From: Phyllostachys edulis
Lineage: Eukaryota; Streptophyta; Magnoliopsida; Poales; Poaceae
Reading direction: 5' to 3'
Assembly: GCA_036346405.1 (NCBI GenBank)
Contig: CM070562.1
Coordinates: 63,330,195-63,394,194, forward strand
Length of the DNA: 64,000 nt
The notes under the pieces were generated by a model. It made no database searches, was not told where the DNA came from, and saw nothing but the letters and a program-made list of their open reading frames with translations. Shown one piece after another: positions 10,985-23,030 of the stretch. A program made the position numbers and the translations under genes. Position 1 is the stretch's first letter; each line of letters starts with the position of its first letter.

Positions 10985-12380
10985 CAGCAAACTAAGGCGA
11001 TGTAGACAGTGGACTGGCAGGTTGGGTGTCCGGATTGGAGGAAGAGTCTGTACTATGAGCAATACCTACATATTACATGAGTTGCATCGAATGGCCGGAG
11101 CGCAGCAGCATAGAAGCCTTGACAAAATCAGAAGAGCCTTTCTCTGGAAGGGAGATAAGGAGATTCAAGGTGGACATTGCCTTGTCGCTTGGACCACCGT
11201 AGTACAGCCCAAAGAGCAAGGGGGTTTAGGGATATGTGATCTATGGATTCATAACAAATCTTTGATCATGAAATCGACAGGAAAGTTACTATCAAACTCG
11301 ATCGACTGAACCTTGCTTCAATTGGTTAAGACGTCAATATATTTGAAACCACATACCAATACAGCCTCGGCAGGGAGACACAACAATTTGGAAAACTTTA
11401 TCAGCTGTCATTGAGATAACTACGCAAATGACAAGGGTCATAATCTGAGATGGACATACTACTTCGTTCTGGAAGGACTATTGGGCATCCATAGGAATAT
11501 TACATTTATGCTTTCCCACTATGTTCACGTATGCCGCTAATCCGAATTGCACATCTAGCTCACAATTAGTGGGTAACAACTGAGCAGTTTCACTTCATCC
11601 AGTTCTATCACAGCAGGCGCTCTTGGAATACCAGGCTTTGCTACATGTTCTGTCTGAGTAGCACCTCACATAGGGAACTCTGGACTAAAGAGTCATCGCC
11701 TCGACCATGGCCAATGTAACTACATCAGAAGTGTACAAAATCCTATCGTTCCACGGCCTAAAATGGAAAGCATCAAATTATACCTAGCACAGATCAATCC
11801 CATACAGATACAGAATCTTCTTATGGCTAGCTTTCAAAGGAAAACTAAACACTAAGGATAATATGACAACTAAGCAATGGATGACAAATCCTCACTGCGA
11901 CATTTGCCTGGCATTAGAGACAATTGATCACATCATTCGGCGATGTAAAGCTATGGATCATCTCTGAAAAAAAAACTAGGATTAGCAGCAGAAGCTACCT
12001 CTTCCAAGGACATGTTAGAATTTATGGAAAGAGTATCAGCACAATCAACGAGCTACTGCGAAGTTTGGCCCATATGCTTTGCAGCCTGCACTCGTTCTTT
12101 ATGAATCATGAAAAATAAGCGGGTATTCCAAAATACTAAAAATGGAGCCACCGTGATGCAGCATCAGATCCAAGACTACATTAGCCTCTGGACCTACAGG
12201 ACTAAAACCGAGCACCATACTTCCCTTCGACAGTGCGGTCACCTCTTATTGTAGAGTCATTACTTCTAAATCCCATGTCTATATAGCTTTTTTTTCTTTT
12301 GTTTTTGTTTTTGCTTTTGCTTTCCTTTCTTTTTCTTTTTCGCTAACTTTGTAATTCTTGACAACCATTTTAATACAATG
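10985..12380 (+). pseudogene. LINE 3' fragment: end of reverse transcriptase plus zf-RVT region
   Basis: The segment 11085-11250 encodes DKIRRAFLWKGDKE followed by GGHCLVAWTTV and PKEQGGLGI, the conserved block just after the reverse transcriptase core of plant L1-type LINEs. Further on, 11790-11960 encodes the zinc-binding zf-RVT region (FLWLAFKGKL, then WMTNPHCDICLALETIDHII). In-frame stops and frameshifts separate the blocks. The catalytic RT core is missing, as expected for a 5'-truncated insertion. The tail ends near 12380, where a hAT MITE begins. Confidence 0.7.
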
Positions 12381-12388
12381 GTCATAAG

Positions 12389-12537
12389 CAGGGGCCAAGC
12401 CAGCGCCGGCCCAGTGCTTTTTGGCCCAAAATCATATTGCAGCTGTCAAAATACGTTTCTCATTCTGATTTTTACCTTCTATTTTTCACTAGGCTTTGAG
12501 CCATTGCTCGGTAGGCCCGAGACCTAGCTCCGCCTTG
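12389..12537. mobile_element. hAT-type MITE, 149 bp, perfect 8-bp TSD
   Basis: The element begins CAGGGGCCAAGCCAG and ends CCTAGCTCCGCCTTG, an imperfect inverted repeat. It is flanked by a perfect 8-bp duplication GTCATAAG (12381-12388 and 12538-12545). An 8-bp duplication is diagnostic of the hAT superfamily. A second member of the family lies at 44732-44872. Confidence 0.9.
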
Positions 12538-12545
12538 GTCATAAG

Positions 12546-13909
12546 GTAGAGAATTCTCTACCTTTTAGGTAGAAAAAGGCTATATTGCCGTGGGATTTGG
12601 ATCGGACACACTGATTCAGAATTATAACATAGAAGGATTGTGTGGCACAAGCAAACCTAACTAGTTTCTGATCTAGAAGTTGCACCTCAGGTAGTATGCA
12701 TGATCATCTTCTGTAAGTTCTTAGCTTCGCTCTTGTAAGAGCATATTGGAGTTAGTCATTTTTCTGTAAATTAACAACTTATCGCAGCATTTTTGTTGTT
12801 GTTGTTACTTGTTGAGTATAACGATGAAATCCTATAAAAAATGCATAACTAAGAAATAAGAAGGGTCTAATATTTTCAGATTGGTCTAGTTTATTTGTTG
12901 CCCGTGGTCTTAATAATAGGAGATCACACATGGCTGGGTACTCTCGACTTCTCAAGGCTCGAGCTCGAGCCAAGACTCAGTTTTCTCTTGAGCTCGGCAA
13001 TAGAAAAAACTACACCGCCAAAAGTACTCTTTCCGAAATGTGAAGGGTTATTCTGCTCGTAGATAACAATAACTCACCTCATCAAGTGATGGCCACAGGA
13101 GAAACTTGTCATCGCCAACTTGCAAATCAGAGTTTACAAAAGCTAAGAGCGCCAATATCCTAAAGCTCTATCATTGGAAGTCACTATCACATTTGATGAC
13201 ACGATTTAATCGACTAGGAAATCTAGCACCTTGTCTCATAGGCACTTTGATAAGCCGCTAGCTCCTCCCAAAAAGAAATGAAATCCAAACAAGTTATTTT
13301 ACGCAGCGCTCTACCCTTTTGCCCATCACAAAAGGCAAAACTTTGACGTTCGCGCGCGGCGCCTTTCCGCCACCCCCAGCGTACAAAAACCGTAGTTTGA
13401 CGTGATGTACGTTAGGCTACGGCCACACTTAATTGATTTTTAATCGCCAACTAAATACCTCGTTACGTGCAATCGAGCTGGAGCCGCATTCATCGATCTC
13501 CCGTTTTCTTCTTCAGCCGTACGTGCTCGGTTACGTGGACGGCAATTGTTTATAAAGCCGGATATTAGTCATATCGACCAACCCTACGTCACTCCATCAT
13601 TCACCATTCTTAGGTTCTCTCACTACCAAAACCATCGAATTCCGATGGTTGGTTTCCCGCCGGGGTAACATGCCCCATGCATGCATAAGCTGTGCGTGTA
13701 ATCGCATAACACAGTTCACCCACCAATGCAAGCATCGATCTCAGCCTTATGTTTTATAGTAGCGAGGTGCTATATATGCGTACAAATCTTCTACACTCGC
13801 TGAAAGATGGGTATTACTGATGGTTGGAATTTGGAAGGTCTAATATGTCAGTGAAGCCTAGGAGAGTTCGTATGAATTGAACTTCTCTTTTCGTACGTGA
13901 AGTGCTACC
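12546..13909. other. Intergenic DNA, nothing assigned
   Basis: No protein similarity recognised. A TTTATAAAGCC box near 13549 followed by a pyrimidine-rich leader could be a promoter remnant, but no coding exon follows before the inverted-repeat element at 13919. Confidence 0.4.
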
Positions 13910-14029
13910 AAGATTATAGGGATTTTTACAAAAACTCATGACCTGCAAGTAGGGGAGTTTGTCAAAAACCCTCATGCATCTCAAAGTTCGTCAAAAACAC
14001 ATCCGTAAGTTCACTACCGGAAAGCTGTA

Positions 14030-14360
14030 ATATGCCGAGTGTCTGGAGTTTTGCCGAGTGCAATCTATCGGGCACTCGGTAAACAACCACTTTACCGAGT
14101 GCCTCCATGGTCACACTCGGCGAAAATTAAACACTCGGCAAAAAATATATTTGCCGAGTGCTGCCAATAAAACACTCAGCAAAAGACACTCTTTGCCGAG
14201 TGTTGCCAATAAAACACTCGGCAAACATAAAACACTCGGCACCAACCGCCGTCCGTTAGATGTCAGCCGCCGCCGTTAAAACTTTGCCGAGTGTCTGGAG
14301 CTGACACTCGGCAAAGAGCTCTTTGCCGAGTGTTTTGTTTGCGCCACTCGGCAAAAAAAT
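14030..14360. repeat. Left subterminal repeats of the CACTA element
   Basis: About a dozen copies of TGCCGAGTG or CACTCGGCA, in both orientations and often as inverted pairs. These are presumed binding sites for the TNPA-like protein. Confidence 0.9.
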
Positions 14361-15164
14361 AAAAACCTTTTCCTTTCCTACCTTTCAAACTTTTCTACTC
14401 TCCACATACAACATATGGTACTCCATGTTAAAATTTGGTATATTTTTCTATTTGTTTGCTATAATTAATTAATTAATTGCATTTCAAGCAATTTTTGAAT
14501 CAAGTCAAATTTGAGCGCAATTGATTCAAATAATAGGAAAAAATGAGTAGAAAAATGATATTCATGTTATTCAGCCGGTTTGAGGCCTTACGTGAAATGA
14601 AAAGGAATTTGAACATCTTGTTTAGGAAACACGACCACGAGCGTTTGGTAGAATGGTTTTAAATTTTTAAAAAGCAAACAAAGTCTGAAAATCATGAGAT
14701 TTGTCAAGATGTCATGATATCATACGTGGAGGCTGTGGTTAAAATTTATAAGATTTCGCATGAGTTGTCACGTCTGATGCTTACAAACCGAAGCATTTAC
14801 GAAGAAGAAGCGTAGAGTTGAGAAGGATTGATAAGATTTGGAGTCAAAGTGAATGATCGAATTGTGGTTTGACTACAAAAGTTTTTGTATAGGCAATAGA
14901 CAAAAGAGATTGTTTCATGTGAAATTTTGGTAATTTTTCGGATCTGTTTGATAATTTTAATTTTTAAAGCGCAATTATAGAATTTTAAATGATATAAATT
15001 GAATTTGAGCTATAATCGCATGAAATAATGGTCTAATGTTTGTAGAAGCATCGAATATGCATTGTTGAGTGAATTTGACAAGGTATTTTCAAGTACATTG
15101 AACAAATTTGTAAAACACGTTATGGAAAAGAAAGAGAGAAAGGAAGTTTTATTAAAAAAATTGT

Positions 15165-15560
15165 TTGCCGAGTGCCTTGCAGGCGACACTCGGCAAAGGA
15201 GGTGTTCTTAGAGTGCCTTGTGGGCGACACTCGGCAAGGAGGGCTTTGCGAGTGCGGATCGGGGCACTCGGCAAACAATCCATAACAAAAGCGGCCAGCA
15301 CCTTCACCACCAACATCGCCACCGCCCCGCCATGCCGCGCCCATGCGCCCGCCGCGCGCCGCCGCCGCCCTTGCCCGCCCGCCGCCCGCCCTCGCCGCCC
15401 GCCCGCCCGTATGCCGCCCGCGCCCGCCGCCCGCCCATATGCCCGCCATGCATGCCGCCCATGACGATTCTTCTCCGGCCGCCACCTCTTCACCGACATC
15501 GACGGCGACAACTCCCTCCACTCCATCGGCTCCTCCTCTGCTCTTCTTCATCTACTCTTG
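15165..15560. other. Extra GCCGAGTG sites and GCC-rich tract inside the CACTA element
   Basis: GCCGAGTG/CACTCGGC sites at 15166-15275 are followed by a tract rich in GCCCGCC and CCGCC (15300-15470). Both strands are open here because of composition. It is probably transposon leader rather than protein-coding. Confidence 0.6.
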
Positions 15561-16291
15561 CTCTGCTCGGTTTACCCCAATCCCTCTTCCTCTCTTGTTA
15601 CTTTTCTTAATCAATGCTCTAATTTACATTAATTGTGCTTCGTTAATTATACAACCGTGATTTGTGAACCGTGAATGTTAGTGCAGTTACGTGATGTTGG
15701 TGAATTATGAGCTGTGATGGATGCTTGTGATTGTGCTATGTTAATTTGTTCAAGAAGCGCAATTAAATGCATTACCGATGGTTTGATTCTGATCATCTTT
15801 GTTGATGTTGCGATCTTTGTATTAGTTAAATGTGGTGTGATTAGTTTGTGTTAGTAATTGTCATTGAATAATCTATGTTTAGGTCTCATCATTTGTGAAA
15901 TGTGTTAGTTATCGGTGTTAGTTTCGTGGATCTCCTTGTGTTTGTGTTGTGCGATTTAGCGAGTCGGCGATGTTACTTGGCTTAGTCTATGATGTTTTAG
16001 TGACATATATATCACTTGGTTATATTTTATGAAAGATGCTATTGCTATACTGATGTGTTAATGTTCTAAAGAATGAGGGGGAGTTGAATGCCATATTTGA
16101 TTGGTATATCACTTTGTTATTGCTATATCACTTTGTTGAATGCCATTCTCTGATTGGTCGGCCCAATTTATTCTCGGTTAGGCGTAACCTAGTTAGGCGT
16201 CTCCGTTCGAAAGAGATACGGTTGGAAATATGCGAGATCTTTGCATATCTATAACCGTATCTGTTTCAATTATCCACGTTTTTGGATAGCA

Positions 16292-16476
16292 GAGGATCGT
16301 AGATGGGGTTAGTTTCCATGGTCTACTCCGATCCGTAGTGAGTTTGGCTGACATCTCCTGTTGTTCTCCGGATACACAATCTCCTGCCGGGGCGTGTATT
16401 TGGAGAACAATGGGAAATCTTCAAAAATGTCTCGGATAGAGTAGAGCATGGAAACTAACCTCATCTACGATCCTCG
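16292..16476. repeat. Long imperfect hairpin in the transposon leader
   Basis: CGTAGATGGGGTTAGTTTCC near 16298 pairs with GGAAACTAACCTCATCTACG near 16450. An inner pair, TTGTTCTCCGGATACAC with GTGTATTTGGAGAACAA, continues the stem around 16360-16411. It lies just upstream of the transposase start. Confidence 0.7.
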
Positions 16477-16564
16477 TGGATTAGGACCTATCTTCACCTA
16501 TTAGATAGGAGAAAGATCGTGTAGATGCATTTGATTCTTATATTACTCCCTGATATGTTAGAGG

Positions 16565-19500
16565 ATGGATGACCGTGAGTGGATGTACACGGGCCGCTCA
16601 AGTCAGGGTTCGTTGTCCGATGAATGGATTGAGAAGACCGATGCTTTCTTGGAACTAGCATTTGCCAAGGTTAAAGGAGCGCGTGCCACTTGGTGTCCTG
16701 CGGCAGATGTGCAAACACGCGTCGACAAACAAAGGAGGTCATGGGTAAACATCTTTACAAGTTTGGATTCTGGCAGACTATACGGTGGATCTACCACGGT
16801 GAATCGATCGTATGAGAGAGGAGGTCGTGAGACCACGCGTCGAGGATTATGATGCTGATGGCGGGGTAGGAGACATGTTAAATGACTATCATGAAGCACA
16901 CTTCGCTGAAGGACGTAAGGAGGAGGAGCCAGAGGCAACCGCAAAGGCGTATTACGACATGTTGTCTGCGGCACAGAAACCCCTTCACGGCCAGACGAAG
17001 GTTTCTCAACTGGATGGCATTGGACGCGTAATGGCCTTGAAGTCCCAGTTTAGCTTGAGTCGAGACGCCTTCGATGCTATGTTGACAGTTTTTGGCAGCA
17101 TGCTTCCGGAGGGTCACATTCTGCCAAAGAGCATGTACGAGTCAAAGAAACTCTTCGTGCACTTAAGATGCCATATGGCGAGATACATGCTTGTCAGAAG
17201 GGTGCATCCTATTTAGGAAAGAACAGCGGAAGCAAAATGCTGTGCAAAGTGTGGATCCTCTAGGTTCCTGGAGGTAGACTCTGGTGATGGTCAGAAGAGG
17301 CAGCTTGCGATCCCCGTGAAAATCCTACGGTACCTTCCGTTCATACCGAGGATCCAACGGCTATACATGACCGAGGAAACCATGAAAGCAGATGACATGG
17401 CACAAAAATGGGCGTCGATACAATCACGAGAAGTGGTACATCCATCCGATGGTGAAGCATGGACCCACTTTGATGTGATTCATCGTGAGAAAATGTAGAG
17501 GCTCGTAATGTGCGTGTTCTTGGCGGCAGCAGATGGGTTCAATCCTTATGGAATGATGGCGCCCCATACACTTGTTGGCCGTGTTCGTTATCCCCCTCAA
17601 TCTCCCCCCCGGCGTCCTCTTCCAACGACAGAACATATTCTTGTCGTTGATAATTCCTGAACACCCGGGGAATAATATGGGTGTGTTCATCGAGCCTGTG
17701 ATTGATGAATTGGTCCGTGCTTGGGAGGAAGGGGTATGGACATACGACCGAGCTACAAAGAGAAACTTCAAAATGCATGTTTGGTACCACTACTCCCTGC
17801 ATGACTTCCCGGCGTATGGGATATTCTGCGGCTGGTGTGTTCACGGGAAGTTCCCATGCCCAGTATGCAAGGCAGCTCTGAAGTTCATTTGGTTGCTGAA
17901 GGGTGGCAAGTATTCTTCGTTCGACAAACATCGACAATTCCTCCCTCTTGACCATGCATTCAGACGAGACATCAAAAACTTTACGAAAGGTGTCGTAGTT
18001 ATAGACCCTGCACCACAGATGATGACCGGTGCCGCGGTTCGTGCTCAGATAGATGCTCTCGAGGTCAATCAAGAAGGTGGTTTTGTGGGATATGGTGAGC
18101 AACATGCATGGACTCATAAGTCGGGCTTGTTGAGGCTCCCCTATTTTGATGACCTTCTTCTTCCACATAACATTGATGTAATGCACACTGAAAAGAATGT
18201 CGCCGAGGCACTTTGGGCAACAATCATGGACATTCCTGATAAGACAAAGGACAACATTAAGGCTAGAGTGGATCGCAGCGTTATGCGATAGACCAAAGCA
18301 AGAAATGAAGCCTCCTAGAGGCGGCGGGACATGGAGAAAGCCTAAGGCGAATTCGTCTTGACCGGGCCCCAAAGGAGGAAGTACTAGAATGGTTCCAAGC
18401 GTTAATGTTCCACGATGGGTATGCAAATGAATCGAGGAGGGGAGTGAACTTATCTACTATGCGAATCAATGGGCTCAAGAGTCATGACTACCACATATGG
18501 CTTGGCGGCTTCTTCCGGTGATGGTTCGAGGCTATGTCCCTAAGCATGTCGGCTAGTCTTTGGCGAGTTGAGCAATTTCTTCCATGACTTTGTGCCAAGG
18601 AGTTATCTCGGACCGTGATTGCAGACTTGGAAAGAATGGCACTGTGTTGCTCTGTAAGTTGGAGAAGATCTTTCCACCCGGCTTCTTCAATCCGATCTGA
18701 CATTTGATTTTGCACCTCCGTATGAGGCACGAATGGGGGCCCGTCTTGAGGCCGTTGGTGCTATCAATTGAGAGATGTCTAAAGGTTCATCGAACTAAAT
18801 GTAAAAATAAATGCAAAATTGAGGCTTCCGTTGCAGAGGCATACATTTTGGAGGAGGTGTCAAACTTCACAACAACGTACTATGGTGACAACCTTCCTAG
18901 CGTGCACAATCCACCCCCTCGTTACAATGCTGGCGAAAATGAATCGAACCTTAGCATTTTCCGAGGGCAACTCGGAAGTGCAAGTGATGCGACCCCCAAG
19001 ACCTTGAAACATGAAGAGTGGCGCACTATCATGCTATATGTGTTGAACAACCTTTCCGAAGTGGAGCCGTACATGCGGTAAGTTGTCAACAAACTTGTTC
19101 TCGAGTAGTCACTATTCTGCATCCAACCCCCTTGTTTCTCGTTGGTGCAGGGAATTTCATCATCAATTCGGCGTGAATCAAGGAACCTACCCCGCAGAAG
19201 CCGAGACCCTTCTTAGGCGAGTGCGGAAATGGAATGTCGATTTCATTTCTTGGTTCAAGCGAAGGTCTTGTCCAATTTAGCTCGTACTTAGTTTGACATT
19301 ACAAGTTGCTCGTACGGGCGAATAATATAATGAACTATCCTGCTTGAGCTTGCAGGGCCAAATCGATGCGTCTATGAGCGCCGAGTTGAGACAGGTTGCC
19401 GATGGCTGTGCCTATAGGGTAAGCTCATTTACCGTTATAGCGTGAATGGATATCGCTTTCACACAACAAGACATGAGCGAGTCATTGCCCAATCGAAGAA

Positions 19501-20150
19501 CCACAAATCTAGGAGTTTTACGCTGGCCTTGATGGGGTCGAGTATTATGGAAGAATTGAAGAAATATCTGAACTCACGTTTCATGGTTGCAAACCTCTTA
19601 ATCTGTCATATTGAAATGCCATTGGTTTGATCCTCAAGTAACGAGACGGACCCTAATCTTGGGCTAGTCGAAATTGAGCGATCATCCGTCTTACCGAGAG
19701 ACGATGTGTATATTGTGGCTCAACAGCCACGCAAGTTTATTATCTCTCATACCGTGCCAAAAAGACGACCGTCTTAAGGGTTGGGATGTTGTGTACAAGG
19801 TATCGCCACACGGTAAACTACCTGTCCTAAACAATGAAGATTACAACTTTGACCCAAACACATATGACGGAGAGTTCTTTCAAGAAGAGGGGCTAGAAGG
19901 AGTTTTGAGATAGACTTAACAAAGCGATCGGAATGGAAGTAGACAATGAAAGGGTTGTTGACGAGGACGCCGGAGATGAGGTTCAAAATGTGAAGGACTT
20001 AGAATTACTTCAACGATTACATTTAGGCAATGACGGTGATGACAACATTGCTCTTTCGAATATTGTTGATTATATGGACATGGTGATAGTGATGATGAGA
20101 CTTATGATCCGACTAATCCGATCATTACGATTATTTCTAATACATGTAAT
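16565..20150 (+). pseudogene. CACTA TNPD-like transposase (Tnp2 family), frameshifted
   Basis: This is the main transposase of En/Spm elements, which acts at the TIRs. Blocks occur in family order. A transposase-associated domain starts at 16565 (DDREWMYTGR, then ELAFAKVKGA). A central region (16812-17216) carries AYYDMLSAAQKPLHGQTK. The Tnp2 catalytic-type domain (17440-18291) includes FNPYGMM, RQNIFLSLIIPEHPGN, CGWCVHGKFPCPVCK and HNIDVMHTEKNVAEAL. A DUF4218-like block (18704-19081) includes NFTTTYYGDNLPSVHNPPPR and MLYVLNNLSEVEPY. A DUF4216-like C-terminus (19380-19920) includes KGWDVVYKVSPHGKLPV. The frame changes at about 16840, near 17215, around 17510-17570, after 18291 and again after 19081, so the protein is not made intact. 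Some breaks could be introns, but several are in conserved blocks. Confidence 0.85.
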
Positions 20151-20259
20151 ACTTTGTTATTTTCTAATTATGTTTTGTTTATTTTGCATCTCTTTCTAAG
20201 TACGTCTTGTTTATCGTGCTTATTGGTTTACTCTTTTTAATTGCGGTGATTGAACAAAG

Positions 20260-22280
20260 ATGGTGGGCGGTATGAGGCGTAAGGTCGCTTTACCAAAACG
20301 ACCCGATCTTGAAAGCGATCGGGAGCAGGAGTAGGAGGAGCGGGAGGAGCAGCAGAGCAGGAGGAGCAGGAGCACTCTTGAGGGGGGCGGGAGGAGGAGC
20401 GGAGGCGGAGGAGGAGGAGGAGGAGGGCGGGGGTTCCGCTTCCTCCTGGTTCGTCGGGTGTCTGGTTGCGAGGTCCTCGACCCTCCCGAGGCGACCGATA
20501 CCTCGTGAGAGACGCCCGCTGATTCAACCCACTGGGGCTAGGTAAGTAACTTTAGATGTTATCACTACTTTTTCATTTGATATGTTGAAAATCACAATAG
20601 AAACTAATAATTTATCTTAATCACTTGGGCGGGGGTTGGGCGCTTGTGGTGCGGTGATCACAAGCGCCATGTCAATGGCATCCTGGTCTTTGTGCGAGGC
20701 TACACTTCCTGGTTGGTTGCGTTTGGCGGAGGCGAGAGCCGGCCTACGTGGGACCACTCGTCGCCTTCCCGATTTACGGATCGGGATGGCGGGGTATTCG
20801 CCAACAAGGCGGCGGGTGACGGTCGGTGTGGGTAAGTCTTCCTCGCACTACATTGCTCAATACATCGCATTCATTGGACATTCTTGAAATAATATTTGGA
20901 TACATCGCGTCTATATGCAGGATTTCTTGAGATGCCGGGAGGATATGAGGCCAAGGCGGCTAGTGTGGCTCACAAAGCACGTTATAAACTCGTGAAGGAC
21001 ATGCATTACGTAGGCGCGTCCGTGCCATCGTAACATACAACGCTACCTACCTTGGTTGAAGATCAACAAAACTCAAGCAAGAAACATGAGGTGACGGGAA
21101 GAATACATACAGTAAATATAGAACATTAATCTGATTTTTACGAGATTAAGTACGCTTAATTTGATCTTCTTATATGTCATATACTTGATGGCGTGTAGGT
21201 GCCTCCGTGGTGGTGCGCCCGGCATCTCGATCTTTGAGGGCAGATGGTGGACAAGTGGTGCGCCGCCGAGTGGGAGGAGACGCTGGCGCTTGTCGGGGCG
21301 GCGTTTGATGATGCAGTGCACCACACCATCAAGGCAATCAGTAGCCTCGGCAATTGGCGGCTACATGGGTACGCTAATTCATTTCTTTATTATAACGCTC
21401 AATTCGCATAATTTCTAATCATCTTCTTGTTTTTTTCGCGATCGTCGTCACATGGTGGCCACCTTGCTCCAGTTCAAGGCATGGGCTTTGGCCCACAAGG
21501 GCAAGCGACGTCCGACGTCGACTACAACCCGGAGGACCCGCCCTCGGTGTACAACAATGCGACCGATCCTGACCGCCTCGGTGAGTACACATCGATGGCA
21601 AGGGCGGTCCATGGGCGAGTACGATCCGAGCACCGGGATCTTGATGGAGAAGTCGTCATGAGGGTGGGAGGAGGCAAGAAGCATGGGCGATCCTGGATTG
21701 GCGACAGCACACTCGACACGGCCACTACTCCCACTCTCTCCCAGATTCGATCAAGGAGCACGAGCTCAAGCCCGGCCATACGCCCACCACGGACTTTGCC
21801 TGATCCGGATGGAGGCACTCGAGTTATTTCTGTTTTATTCGCGTTCATTAATTTTTACATACCTTTGCTTTGCATTGTAACATTGGGGTGGAATATTGTA
21901 GGCCCAGCTGGAAGAAGAGAAGAGGCTACGGCAGGAGATGGCGGCGAGGATGGAGGCCGATCGGCAGAGGAATGAGGCCGGCGAGAGGATGGAGCAGATG
22001 TTTGATGGATGCAAAGTCTTGGCGAGAGGATGGGTCAACCTCTGCCACCGGAGCTATTCCCTCCTCCACCTCCTCCTGCAACTACTCCTGTGAGTTTGCC
22101 TTCTCTACCTTGAGCTCTTTACTTACCATGTTTATTGCTTTCGCTTGTGCTTTGCTTTACCTTAAATCTTGTCTCACACATGCAATCTCTTCTCCTTTGT
22201 GCGAGAATCAATGGTGGCTTCGAATGATGTGCCTCATGACTCATCACATCAGTCGGGGTGGCCAACTTGGTGAATGATGG
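20260..22280 (+). pseudogene. CACTA TNPA-like protein (plant Ptta/En/Spm family), broken
   Basis: This is the second transposon gene, presumed to bind the subterminal GCCGAGTG repeats. It begins with a Gly/Arg/Glu-rich low-complexity segment (20310-20440). Recognisable blocks follow: FVRGYTSWLVAFGGG near 20690, AHKARYKLVKDMHY near 20970, EETLALVGAAFDDAVHHTIK near 21280, DYNPEDPPSVYNNATDP near 21520 and VVMRVGGGKKHGR near 21655-21690. Small introns with GT/AG-like borders appear between some blocks (for example after 21367). There are also frame changes that splicing does not obviously resolve, as around 21600-21640. Confidence 0.75.
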
Positions 22281-22480
22281 ACTATATGTGATATATTGTG
22301 ACTTGTGATATGTGATATATTGTGACTTGTGGTGATATATATGATATATTGTGACTTGTGGTGATATATGTGATATATTGTGACTTGTGGTGATATATGT
22401 GATATATTGTGGACTATATGTGATTACTTGTGGTGATTACTTGTTGATATATCTGTGATATTGTGACTTGTTTGAGTGGG
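22278..22480. repeat. Tandem repeats of a GATATATTGTGACTTGTGGT unit
   Basis: About six variants of a roughly 30-bp unit built from TGATATATGTGATATATTGT and GACTTGTGG lie between the TNPA-like gene and the right subterminal repeats. The unit spacing becomes irregular toward the right. Confidence 0.85.
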
Positions 22481-22509
22481 GTGCAATAAACAATTAAAAT
22501 AGTCAGTTT

Positions 22510-23030
22510 TTGGCCACTTTGCCGTGTGTTACACTCGGCAAAGGGAAACTTTGCCGAGTGTCATGGTAAAACACTCGGCAAAATAACGTTTTCGAGCATT
22601 CGGGAACATAGTTTGCGAGTGTTTAATCTTTGCCGAGTGTCATGGTAAAAACACTCGGCAAAGCACGTTATTTTGCCGAGTGTTTTTACCATGACACTCG
22701 GCAAAGATTAAGATTTTGCCGAGTGTCATTATCACGACACTCGGCAAAATGGAAAACATTGCCGAAAGTGCCATTCCGTCCCGGCACTTTCGGCAAGCGA
22801 CGTCGTCACCGTGTTCTCACCGCCCACCACCTTTTTTTTGCCGAGGGTCGGTTCGGCACTCTAAGCAAAGCCGCTTCCGAGTGCTCGATGAAAAGCACTC
22901 GGCAAAGAGCTTTTTGCCGTCAGAAACTATGCCGTGTGAGATATGCCGTGGGTGGCACTCGACAAAGCCTTTGCCGAGTGTTTCTCGTGCTTTGCCGAGT
23001 GCCACCGGCACTCGGCAAAGCTGCTGAGCC
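22510..23030. repeat. Right subterminal repeats of the CACTA element
   Basis: Many copies of TTTGCCGAGTG / CACTCGGCAAA, several arranged as inverted pairs around ATGGTAAAA or similar spacers. Some units are diverged (for example GCCGAAAGTGCC at 22760). Confidence 0.9.

Noticed and set aside
15120..15610. Overlapping open frames on both strands in the CACTA leader
   Set aside because: The region is built from GCC/CCG repeats that avoid stops on both strands, and the peptides are low-complexity.
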